The position numbers were made by a program, and so were the translations under genes. A stretch of DNA of 41,463 nucleotides from Planctomycetota bacterium (GTDB taxonomy: Bacteria > Planctomycetota > JACOTG01), in NCBI GenBank assembly GCA_016178505.1, contig JACOTG010000269.1:1-41463 (forward strand), given 5' to 3'. Shown here piece by piece: positions 24,825 to 33,048 of this stretch. Under the pieces are notes generated by a model. The model did no database searches. It was not told the origin of the DNA and saw only the letters and a program-made list of their open reading frames with translations. How positions within the stretch are numbered: position 1 is the first letter of the stretch; each line of letters begins with the position of its first letter.

Positions 24825-26693
24825 TCAGAGCAGTTCGACGAGTTGGTCCAGCGACGAGACCGAAACGAGGTAGTTGTAGTCCTGAGTCAGATCGGCGAGC
24901 GGAGGCACGGTCCGTGCGTCGCCGACATAGCCGAGACCGATCGCCGCGTAGATGCGGGACAGCGGCCGCTCGTTCGAGTTGGCGAGGATCGTCGCCAGTG
25001 GCTCGACGGCGGTGCGGTCCTTGATGAAGCCGAGAGCGGTGATCATGCTCGCCTTCGTGAACGGATTGTCGGTGGACTTCATGTTCTCGAGCAGGCTCGT
25101 CGTTGCGCGACGATCGCCGAGAAGTCCCATCGCCGTGGCGAGCGACACCGACAGGTTCGGATCGGACTCGGTTCGCAACACCTTCTCGATGGAAGGCAGC
25201 GCGGATCGATCGCCCATCATGCCGAGCGCCACGGCCGCATAGCCGCGAAGCTCGGGATCGCCCTTGTCCTCGAGGATCGAGCGCAGGAGCGGGGCGGAGG
25301 TCTTGTCGTGGAGCAGGCCGAGCGCGACGGCGATCGCCGATCGCGTCGACGCGTCGGTGTGCTTCGCGTTCAGCGCTTCACGCAGCATCGATGACGCACC
25401 GTCGTCACCGAGGATGCCGAGCGCCAACGCGGCGTACGCCTGGACGACGTGCGTGCCGTCGCTGAACGAGTCCGCGAGCGCCCGTCGCGCGACGTTCCCG
25501 CCGAGCTGTCCGAGGGCGATCGTGGCAAAGCAGCGGGCTTGCAAGTCCTGGTCTTTGCGAGCGACCGTGTCGAGGATCCCGACGATGCGGTCCTTCGTGT
25601 CCTTGGTGGCGGCGTCGGCGTCGGCGAGGTGACCTGCCGAGTGGCCGAGGCCGATGACGGCGCTGCGTCGAACGTCCGCATTGTCGTCGCGTGAGGCCTT
25701 CTCGAGCGCGGCGATCGATTCGGGACCGCCGAGCTTGCCGAGCGAAATGCCTGCAAGGGAGCGCAACGCGGCGGCATCTCCGTCGGTCTTCAGCAGCATC
25801 GCCGTAAGGAACGACACCGAAGTCGAGTCACCGAGAAGGCCGAGGCCGACGATCGATGCGGCGCGAAGGTCGTACGGCGCCGACGCATTCCGCGCGGTGT
25901 CCTGCAGGAACGCCGACGATGCGATGTCGCCGCTCAGCCCGATGGCCGCGGCGGCGAACGAACGCGTCGTTAGATTCTCCGCCTCGTCGGAAACGACGCG
26001 GCGCAGGATCGGCGCGGCCTCGGGCGCGCGCGTGAATCCGAGCGCGAGGGCGGCCGAGAAACGAACGTGAATATGCTCGTCCTTCAGCAGCTTCTCGATG
26101 TCGGGAATCGCGGCCTTGCCCGCCACGCGACCGAGCGCCTTCACCGCCGCGGCTCGAATCTCGTGGTCGTCCTTCATGTAGCCGAGCGCTTCCTTGAGCG
26201 CAGGCACGATAGATTGGTCGCGGAGGCGATCGCTGGTGCGATCGACCGTCATCGCCTGGTCGCGATTCGATTTTCCGAGGAGGAAGTCAGCGGACCCGCT
26301 GGGGATCTCATCGCCGGCCGTGCCGAAGCGATAGAACTGGTAGCCGTTGTTGGCCCACCAGTACTCCCACCGCGATTCGCCGCTGTCGCTCTTTCGTCCG
26401 TGGCCGCCGGGCGACGCACCGCCGGTCGCGGGCCGCGTCGAGCCGCCGGGGTTCGGTCTTGGAATCGGAACGCCGGGCCGAGGCGCCCCGCCGGGCGCCG
26501 GCTGCGGCGTCGTGCCGCCGCCTGTCGCTTGCGGAGGCGTCGGGTCAGGAGGTGCGTCGGGAACTCGAGAATTCGGTGGTACCACACCCGCCGGGTGGAA
26601 GTGTCCTCCAGCGGGTCAGCCCGATGCGAAATCGCCATAGTAGAGCGCCGCACCGGCTACGGCGAGCGCGGCGACGACAAACCACTTGTTCAC
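24825..26693 (-). CDS. exported HEAT-repeat protein with in-frame UGA (candidate selenoprotein)
   Basis: Translation should start at GTG 26693, because AAAGGAGG precedes it at 6 nt. It encodes a 25-residue export or anchor segment (core WFVVAALAVAGAALYYG), then TGA at 26618-26616, then continues in frame to 24825. If the UGA is decoded, the protein has 622 residues with Sec at 26. A Pro/Gly-rich linker (about 40-95), the segment SRWEYWWANNGYQFYR and about a dozen HEAT repeats (about 150-615, pattern A-A-x-A-L-G-x-x-G) follow. The residues just after the UGA (GGHFHPAGVVPPNS) are the kind found after the signal in related HEAT proteins, so they belong to the gene. The only later start, GTG 26585, lacks a ribosome binding site and the export signal. 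Selenocysteine, a tolerated stop or a nonsense mutation are all possible. Confidence 0.75.
26582..26598 (-). promoter_or_regulatory. SECIS-like hairpin after the HEAT-gene UGA
   Basis: On the minus strand CCACCC, loop GGC and GGGTGTGG form a 5-bp CACCC/GGGTG stem extended past one bulged T. The loop starts 23 nt after the UGA and its first base is G. A second hairpin (TGGAG/TTCCA) lies too close to the UGA to be typical. Confidence 0.4.
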
Positions 26694-26809
26694 AGAGTTC
26701 CTCCTTTGGCAGTGATTGCCTGGGATGTACGTGACGCGTCGAAACCCGACGCGAAGCGAGACTGCAGCCAGTGATGCGTCGTGCGGAAGTGAAAGGGGTG
26801 AAGTGAAGC

Positions 26810-26885
26810 AATGGAGCCGGCCGCCTGTACGGCGATCTTCGTTGGGCTCGGCTCCATTCGGATGACCCCGGCTCCCTGAGGGAGC
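26810..26885 (-). promoter_or_regulatory. structured leader of the HEAT gene: two hairpins
   Basis: Two inverted repeats lie in the long leader: a GCTCCC/GGGAGC 6-bp stem with a 3-nt loop (26871-26885), and a 10-bp repeat AATGGAGCCG / CGGCTCCATT (26810-26819 and 26849-26858) with a 29-nt interior. Neither is followed by a T-tract, so they are not obvious terminators. I do not recognise a known riboswitch. Confidence 0.45.
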
Positions 26886-26916
26886 GTAGACCGAATTCCC
26901 TTCTTTTCGGCTCGCG

Positions 26917-26944
26917 ATTGTATCGGACGCGCCTGGGGGGTCAA
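26917..26944 (-). promoter_or_regulatory. promoter of the HEAT-repeat gene
   Basis: On the minus strand TTGACC (26944-26939) and TACAAT (26922-26917) are separated by 16 bp; both match 5 of 6. It lies just beyond the stop of the neighbouring gene and gives a leader of about 215 nt. Confidence 0.55.
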
Positions 26945-26972
26945 TGGAATACCTGGGTCGAATCGGATTTGC

Positions 26973-28610
26973 TCACGGTTGCGTCAGCAGCGCGGTTGGA
27001 AACGTGGCGATCACGCTCCGTCGAATGGCGAGCGAGGCGGGGATCTGCCACTCGGGAAGCGGATTCCAATCCGCGGAAAGCTCCGGCCCCGTTCCGTCGA
27101 ACTCGACCTCGTGCATCTCGCCGACGACCTTGTCGAGGTACGCGTCCCACTGCGCGTCCGGCATGCGGGTTCGCGCCATCTCGGGATCGTGGGCGCGTCG
27201 CCGCGCCAGGCAGGCCTCGACGCTCGGCAGCGATTCGCTGCTGCCGAACAAGAGGTAGTTCGTCGTGTCCCCACCGGGTTGGGCGTAGACCCGCACGAAT
27301 CGAAACGCACTCGACACCGATCGCGCCACCGCCCGCCACACTCGTTCGCCCGCTTCGCCGGTTGCCGTCATGCAGTTGAGCGCAACGATGCCGCGACGAT
27401 CGAGCTTCGCGGCGACCGCAGCGAAGAACTCCGGCAGGACGAGATGAACGGGGATGTCGTTCGCGTGATAGGCATCCACGAACACGAGATCGTACGGCCC
27501 CGTGGCGCGGCGCAACGCCTCGGCGCCGTCCAGCGTCGAGACGGGGAGAGTGGAGCGAAGTCCGAAGTACTCCTTCGCGAGCCGCGCGACCTCGGGGTCG
27601 ATCTCCGAGAGGTCGACGGTCAATCCCTTCTCGTCGAGGATGTGACAAAGTCCAGCGCCGCCGACGCCGATCACCATTGCGCGCTGCGCTTCCGGGCGCA
27701 TGAGCTGCGCGAGCTGCAGGCCGTACGTGTAGTCCATCACCGAGTAGAGCGGCTTGCCCGCGTCGTCGATCTGGATGATCGTCTGCGGCGTTCCGTCGAG
27801 GAAGAGAATCCGATTCGACAGCTTGTCGCCGTGAGTATCGACGACCTTCACGTCGCCGTACCGGCTCGGCCCGCTCCATCGAAGGACATATCGCACGTTT
27901 TCCGACTTCGTCTCGCCGTCGGCGGTCCACGTGTCGAGCTTCGTCGTTTCCCACACCGTGGGCGCATTCGAACGAACCCCGAGCGCGCCGGCGCCGAGCC
28001 CGACGACGGCAGCGAGGAGGGCACCGGCGCGGCGCCGCGAGAAGGCGAGCCATGGAACGGCCAAGGCGCCGAGAACGGCAGCGATCGCGAAGAGCAGCGT
28101 CGACACGCGGAAGGCCGGCGCGAGGACGAAGCCCGTGACGAGCGCGCCCGCGACGCTCCCGATCGTAGAGACGCAGAAGAGCATCCCGGCGGTTCGGCCG
28201 GCTCGCGCGACGTCGCTCGTGTCGAGGCGCACCGCGATCGGTCCCATCATCCCGAGAAACGTCATCGGCAGAGCGAAGAGGATCGTCGCGGCCAGGAGCG
28301 CGCCGATCTCGAACCCGACTCCCATCGAGAACGCGAGCACGGGCGCGCGAAGCCACGTCAAGACGATCGTCGAGATCGCCGCACCGACCAGCGCGAGCCC
28401 GAGCATGCTCTGCGCGGCGCGATCGGCCGCGACACCGCCGAGAGCGTAGCCGATCGCAAGGAAGCCGAGCGTCACCGTGATGAGCGCGGCCCAAACGTGA
28501 AGGGCGTTGCCGAATACCGGTGCGAGGACGCGTGCGCTCAAGAGTTCCAGTCCGAGCGCACACGCGCCCGTAACGAACACGGTCGCGAAGAGCGCGAAGC
28601 GTCGGCCCAT
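26973..28610 (-). CDS. membrane-embedded spermidine-synthase-like protein
   Basis: This 545-residue protein has an N-terminal half of about seven membrane helices (residues 1-230: FALFATVFVTGACALGLELLS, LVTGFVLAPAFRV and others). A soluble methyltransferase-fold domain of the polyamine aminopropyltransferase type follows, with VIGVGGAGLCHIL as the nucleotide loop, VDLSEIDPEVARLAKEYFG as the acidic strand end and YDLVFVDAYHANDIPVHL. The D-A-Y sits where the catalytic Asp of spermidine synthase is expected. Fused membrane forms are widespread and their substrate is uncertain. The start at 28610 has AGGAGG 4 nt upstream; an upstream ATG at 28706 has no ribosome binding site. It is divergent from a second protein of the same general type, with 94 bp between the two starts. 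Confidence 0.85.
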   Translation of the reverse strand: MGRRFALFATVFVTGACALGLELLSARVLAPVFGNALHVWAALITVTLGFLAIGYALGGVAADRAAQSMLGLALVGAAISTIVLTWLRAPVLAFSMGVGFEIGALLAATILFALPMTFLGMMGPIAVRLDTSDVARAGRTAGMLFCVSTIGSVAGALVTGFVLAPAFRVSTLLFAIAAVLGALAVPWLAFSRRRAGALLAAVVGLGAGALGVRSNAPTVWETTKLDTWTADGETKSENVRYVLRWSGPSRYGDVKVVDTHGDKLSNRILFLDGTPQTIIQIDDAGKPLYSVMDYTYGLQLAQLMRPEAQRAMVIGVGGAGLCHILDEKGLTVDLSEIDPEVARLAKEYFGLRSTLPVSTLDGAEALRRATGPYDLVFVDAYHANDIPVHLVLPEFFAAVAAKLDRRGIVALNCMTATGEAGERVWRAVARSVSSAFRFVRVYAQPGGDTTNYLLFGSSESLPSVEACLARRRAHDPEMARTRMPDAQWDAYLDKVVGEMHEVEFDGTGPELSADWNPLPEWQIPASLAIRRSVIATFPTALLTQP

Positions 28611-28667
28611 CGGTCCTCCTGAATGGGGGCGACACGGTAGCGATGGGGTCCGCGGCGCGCAACTCCA

Positions 28668-28696
28668 TTGTCGCGGCAAGACGACGCGTGTAGGTT
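28668..28696 (+). promoter_or_regulatory. possible promoter of the rightward three-gene operon
   Basis: TTGTCG and TAGGTT are separated by 17 bp and end 8 bp before the ATG at 28705. No Shine-Dalgarno sequence lies between, so the mRNA may be leaderless. The -10 is weak (3 of 6). Confidence 0.3.
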
Positions 28697-28704
28697 GCCG
28701 CCTC

Positions 28705-28875
28705 ATGACGCGGGACCGGAAGATTGCGGCGTCGTTCGTCGTCGCCTACCTCGTCGTCGCGACAACTCTCTTCGTGCTCGTTTTCCGAACGACGGGAATC
28801 CTCTGGTGGCGTTTCGAGATCGGCCGCCGGATCGATCCGCCCGCGACGCTCGTCCCTCAGCAGGGGTCGCGATGA
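28705..28875 (+). CDS. small single-pass membrane protein, unrecognised
   Basis: This 56-residue protein has one membrane helix (about residues 8-28: AASFVVAYLVVATTLFVLVF) and a short charged tail containing WWRFEIGRRIDPP. No family is recognised. Its stop overlaps the start of the next gene (ATGA), so it is very probably the first gene of the operon with the membrane spermidine-synthase-like protein and the thioredoxin-like selenoprotein. It has no clear ribosome binding site, only a possible promoter 8 bp upstream. Confidence 0.6.
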   Translation: MTRDRKIAASFVVAYLVVATTLFVLVFRTTGILWWRFEIGRRIDPPATLVPQQGSR

Positions 28876-31193
28876 CCGGCACGGCCCGACCGTCTCGCTC
28901 GTTGGCCGCCGCGGCGGGATTTGCCGGCGCGCTCTCTGGCTCGGTGATCGTCTACGAAATCGCGCTCTCGCGACTCTTCTCGGTTCTCGTCCAGGATCAC
29001 CTCGTTTTCGTGGTCGTGTCGCTTGCCGTTTGCGGCCTCGGCATCGGCGGGATGGTGACGGCCATCCTCGCTCCTCGCGGGGTCGTCGATCGTCCAGGCT
29101 ACCTTTCGGCGTGTGCCGGCGGAGTCGGCGTGTCGGCGATCGTCGCGCTGTTCGTGCTCGTCAACGTTTCCTTGCCGCTCGATCGATCGACGACGCTCTT
29201 CCTCGCCGCACTTCCGCCGTTCGCGTTCGCCGGGATGGGACTCGCGGCGCTCTTTCGTTCGTTCGCGACGCACGCGAACGTGCTCTACGCCGCGGACCTC
29301 GCCGGCGCCTCGCTGGGAGCGCTCGGCTCGATCCTCCTGCTCACGCACCTCGAGGGCGCCATCCAGACGATCGTCGCGGTCGCGGCGTTCGCACTCGCCG
29401 CTGCGGCCGTCGAGGCCTGGCGAAGCCGCCTCCGCGCGGCCTGCGGCGGACTCGTTTTTCTCGCGACGCTCACCGTCGTCCTGCTGGTTGGGAATGGACG
29501 CGGTGAACTCCTCGCGGTCGACTACTCGCGCGTCGGGCTCGATACGCACCTCGGAAGCGAGATCCGCGACCACGGCTACCGGGTCGTCGAATCGCGATGG
29601 GATGCGTACTCGCGCGTCGACGTCGTCGTGAATCCGGCGTCCGACACGAAGCGCGAGCTCTACATCAACGCGGGCTCTCAAGCCAACATGGCTCGGTTCA
29701 GCGGCGACGTCGCCGAGGTCGCGACGCTCCGGGAGAAGCTCGAGGCGACGGCTTATGCGCTCGGGCCGAGCGATGACATCCTCAACCTCGGCGCCGGCGG
29801 CGGCTACGACGCTCTCGTCGCGCTCTTGTGCGGCGCGCGTCGTCTCACGTGCGTCGAAGTGAACCCCACCGTCGTGCGGACCGTCTTGGAGAACGGCGCG
29901 TACGTCGGCGACGTCTTCCGTTATCGCAACGTCGACGTGCGCATCGACGAAGCGCGCAGTTTCCTTGCGCACGACGATCGCCGCTACGACGTGATCTTCT
30001 CGGCGATGACGTCCACGCTCGCGTTCTCGGACCTTCGCGAGAGCACGTTTCTGGAATCGTACGTCTACACGACCGAGGCATTCGGGAGCTATCTCGACCA
30101 TCTTCGACCCGACGGCCGGCTGGCCGTGATCATCAATCGCGCGGATCTCGCGGACCGCCTCGTGCTCACGCTCCTTCGCGCGTGGGAGCGACGCGGAGTC
30201 GGCGCCGTCGACGCGCTTCGGCGAATCCTCGTCTTGCACGATCCACTTCCCGATGCGGGCGCCTACGCATTTCTGCTCGTGGCGACGCCGGGCCCGATCC
30301 CCGCGGACGCGATCGCGAAGGCCGTCGACCTCTCACGCGCCCGAAGCTTCAAGGTCCATTGGGCGCCGGGCCAGGACGAAGTCGAATCGGAGGGACTGCA
30401 TCGCGTGGCGACCGGCGCTTTGTCGCCCGACTCGTTCGCCGCCACGTACCCCGGCTACCGCGTCGACGCGACGACGGACGATGCGCCCTATTTCTTCCAA
30501 TGGGAGCGAGCGCCGAGCCGCCACCTCGTCTCTTTGCTCCTCAAAGTCGGCGGGCTCGCGATCGCGTATCTGTTCGTCTTCATGGCGACGCGCAAGCGGC
30601 TCGCCGATGCTCGAAGCGCTGCCGTCCCTGCGGCGTACTTCACGACGATCGGCATTGGCTTCATGCTGGTCGAGGTGACGCTTCTATCGATGTTCAATCG
30701 GTTCCTTGGGTACCCGACGCTCACTCTCTCGGTCGTGCTCTTCACGTTGCTGGTTGCCGGAGGCCTCGGCAGCCTCGCCGGCGCCACTCTCGTGAAGCAG
30801 GACCCGGCGCGCGCCGGGGGTTGGATCGCGCTCCTCATCGCGGCCCTCGCGTGCGGGCTCGCTTGTGTCCTCCCCGGCACGTTCGATCGACTGCAGTCGA
30901 TGAACGTCGTCGCCCGAACGGCGACGACGCTGGCACTCCTCGCGCCGCTCGGGTTCTGCCTTGGATTGCCGTTCCCGCTCGGGATTCGTGCGCTGCGCGC
31001 CCGCGAACCGGGTCACGTGCCGTGGATCTGGGGCTGGAACGGACTCGCGTCCGTGATCGGTTCGACGGTAGCGGTTCTCGTGGCGATGCAGATCGGCCTG
31101 CGCCTGACGCTCGTTCTCGGGGCGGCGACCTACGCGCTGCTGCCCCTGTTCGCGAGACGGATGGCGCCGGATACCGCACCTCCGGTAGGATGA
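28872..31193 (+). CDS. large membrane protein with degenerate spermidine-synthase-like domain
   Basis: This 773-residue protein has about seven N-terminal membrane helices (residues 1-215), a soluble methyltransferase-fold domain (about 250-560) and about six C-terminal helices (about 560-765). The soluble part keeps the glycine loop (LNLGAGGGYDALVALLCGA) and the acidic ribose-binding end (LTCVEVNPTVVRTVLENG). Where spermidine synthase has its catalytic Asp, it reads IFSAMTSTLAFSD, so aminopropyl transfer is doubtful. TTDDAPYFFQW precedes the C-terminal helices, a phrase common in this membrane family. The ATG overlaps the upstream stop (ATGA) and the stop overlaps the next start (ATGA), making a tightly coupled three-gene unit. 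Function is unknown; an unidentified transferase or transporter role is possible. Confidence 0.8.
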   Translation: MTGTARPSRSLAAAAGFAGALSGSVIVYEIALSRLFSVLVQDHLVFVVVSLAVCGLGIGGMVTAILAPRGVVDRPGYLSACAGGVGVSAIVALFVLVNVSLPLDRSTTLFLAALPPFAFAGMGLAALFRSFATHANVLYAADLAGASLGALGSILLLTHLEGAIQTIVAVAAFALAAAAVEAWRSRLRAACGGLVFLATLTVVLLVGNGRGELLAVDYSRVGLDTHLGSEIRDHGYRVVESRWDAYSRVDVVVNPASDTKRELYINAGSQANMARFSGDVAEVATLREKLEATAYALGPSDDILNLGAGGGYDALVALLCGARRLTCVEVNPTVVRTVLENGAYVGDVFRYRNVDVRIDEARSFLAHDDRRYDVIFSAMTSTLAFSDLRESTFLESYVYTTEAFGSYLDHLRPDGRLAVIINRADLADRLVLTLLRAWERRGVGAVDALRRILVLHDPLPDAGAYAFLLVATPGPIPADAIAKAVDLSRARSFKVHWAPGQDEVESEGLHRVATGALSPDSFAATYPGYRVDATTDDAPYFFQWERAPSRHLVSLLLKVGGLAIAYLFVFMATRKRLADARSAAVPAAYFTTIGIGFMLVEVTLLSMFNRFLGYPTLTLSVVLFTLLVAGGLGSLAGATLVKQDPARAGGWIALLIAALACGLACVLPGTFDRLQSMNVVARTATTLALLAPLGFCLGLPFPLGIRALRAREPGHVPWIWGWNGLASVIGSTVAVLVAMQIGLRLTLVLGAATYALLPLFARRMAPDTAPPVG

Positions 31194-33013
31194 CGCTTCA
31201 AATGAAAGCCAATCGCACTCTCTCGTCGTGGGCGTTCGCGTTGACGATTGCGCCGGCCGTCGTGTTCGCACAGCAACCCGACGTGTCGGTGAAGTACCAC
31301 CTCGACCAAGGCCGCCACTTTCGGGACATCGACAATGCCTCGCGGGCCGCGAGTCATTTCCAGGCCGCGATCCAAGCGGACCCGAAGGGAGTCGAAGCCT
31401 TCGTCGAGCTCGCGTCGCTGCTCGAGTCCTTGAACGAGCTCGACGATGCGCGTCTCCTCGCCGCGGCTGCGCTCGCGCGCGGCCCGTCGAACGCGGCCGC
31501 GCGTGCGATCGCCGACCGGCTGGGGCTGAAGTCGGGCGAGCCCGCGTCCGAACCCGCCCAGCGTCTCGTCGCCCGCTACCTGGGAATCGACGTCGGCGTC
31601 GGCGGGGGTCGCGAAGAGGGGAGCCTCGCCCTCGGAGCCAAGATCGATCCCGACCTGCTCCTCGTCGCCGGCTTCACCGAAGCCGACCGCCTCGCACGGA
31701 TCGAGCCGACGTTCACGGTTTCGTCCGGGCTCGCCATCGAAGGTGGAGACGTCCGCACGATTCACGCCGGCGACAAGCCGTCTGCCGAGGAGACGATCAC
31801 GGTCACCGATGGACGCGCGGGAGCGACGGGTCGTGCGTCTCTGCGCGTCGTCGGTCCCGTCGCGAAATTGAACGTCAACAATTCGCGAGCGAAGCGACTC
31901 GTGCTCCCCGAAGAACCGCTGGCTGCCGGCATCGACTTCACGTTCAGCCTGTCTCTCCTCGATGCCGCGGGCAATCGGTTGTGGCGCCCCAAAGTCTCGT
32001 GGTTGGCGCGCGCCGTCGGCGAATCGAAGGCGACCGGGTGGCTGGTGGATGCGGAGAGCGTGCGCCACCGGGACTTCTTCTTCGAGCCGCACCGCAACCA
32101 CGTGGTCGTGCCGGCGACTGCCTCCGAGAAGGACGTCGTCGAAGTCACCGCGCGCGAGCCGGGCTCCGGCGTCAGCGCCACCTTCCGAGTGCGGCTGGCG
32201 ACCGCCGCCGATCGCGTCGTGGCGAGCGGCGCGGCGCCGATCTTCCCCGCGACGTTCGAGGAGGCACTCGCGTCCGCGAAGAAGGACCACCGCTTGGCGA
32301 TGGTCGTGTTCACCGCCGATTGGTGACCCGTCTGCCAGCGGTTCGTGTCGGACAGTTTGCCCGACCCTCGAGTGCAGTCCGCGGCGAAGACGTTTGCGTG
32401 CGCTCAAGTGGACATCGATGCAAGGAAGGAGTTCCTCGCGCGCTACCTCATCGAGGACGTGCCGTGCGTCTTGTTCTTCGACGGACAGGGCGCCCTCGTG
32501 ATGCGCAAGGAGAACGAATACACGAACGCTCCCGAGAAGCTCGTGTCGACCATGGAAGCGGCGAAGAAGGCCGCGGTCGATCTCGAGTCGCTCGAAACCG
32601 ATCTCGAGTCTCGCACGCTGTCGAGCCCGAACGATCCCGAGGTCGCGATCGAACTCGGCAACCACTACTACGACACCTACCGGTTCGAGCCCGCGCTCGA
32701 GGCGTTCCGTCGGGCCGCACGATTCCTTCCCGAGTCCGCGGCGGATCGCGCCGACGACGTGATGCTCCGGATCATCTACCTCGAGATCGTCCTCGCCCGA
32801 TACGACGACGCCGTCGCCGAAATCGATCGATTCCTCGCGAACCGGCCAACGAGCCCGCGGCGAGATTACGTCTCCTTCTATCGCGGCTACACGGCGTACC
32901 AGCGCCACGACCTCGCGCGCGCCGCCACGGAGTGGAAGGACTTCCTCGCGAAGTACCCGACCTCGCCGCTACGAAAGGACGTCGGGGACTATCTCGAATC
33001 GCTCGGCAACTGA
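31190..33013 (+). CDS. exported TPR / Ig-like / thioredoxin-like selenoprotein (U-x-x-C)
   Basis: The frame is interrupted by one TGA at 32324-32326. Reading it as selenocysteine gives 607 residues. A signal peptide ends at A-V-V-F-A (about 27). TPR-like helices occupy 33-110. An Ig-like beta-rich region occupies about 150-350, including TFTVSSGLAIEGG and EKDVVEVTAREPGSG. The thioredoxin-like domain spans about 355-460, and TPRs 480-600 (PEVAIELGNHYYDTYRFEPA). The redox motif reads VVFTADW-U379-PVC-QRF exactly where thioredoxins have W-C-x-x-C, and the cis-Pro loop DVPCVLFFDGQG follows. A split into two genes would leave the second half (GTG 32345) without a ribosome binding site or motif. 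The ATG overlaps the upstream stop (ATGA); an ATG at 31202 is an alternative. It is probably a periplasmic selenol oxidoreductase. Confidence 0.9.
32347..32365 (+). promoter_or_regulatory. bacterial SECIS-like hairpin of the thioredoxin-like selenoprotein
   Basis: GTCGG-A-C, loop AGTTT and G-C-CCGAC form a 5-bp stem, an A/C mismatch and one further pair. The loop starts 27 nt after the UGA and has G at its second position, as in the SelW-like gene. Confidence 0.55.
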
Positions 33014-33041
33014 GGATCGAAGATCGAGGGTCGAAGGTCGA
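33013..33041. repeat. degenerate 7-8 bp tandem repeat
   Basis: Four imperfect copies of a G(A/G)TCGA(A/G)G unit run from the stop codon of the selenoprotein gene into the converging gene's 3' flank. They may form weak secondary structure; no T-tract follows. Confidence 0.35.
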
Positions 33042-33048
33042 CGGGTGG

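Noticed and set aside
24825..26585. HEAT protein starting at GTG 26585
   Set aside because: No ribosome binding site and no export signal; the sequence upstream in frame fits the protein and has a perfect AAAGGAGG site.
32345..33013. Separate TPR protein starting at GTG 32345
   Set aside because: It has no ribosome binding site and would begin inside a thioredoxin-like fold, just after the conserved W-U-P-V-C motif. Readthrough of the single TGA explains both halves.
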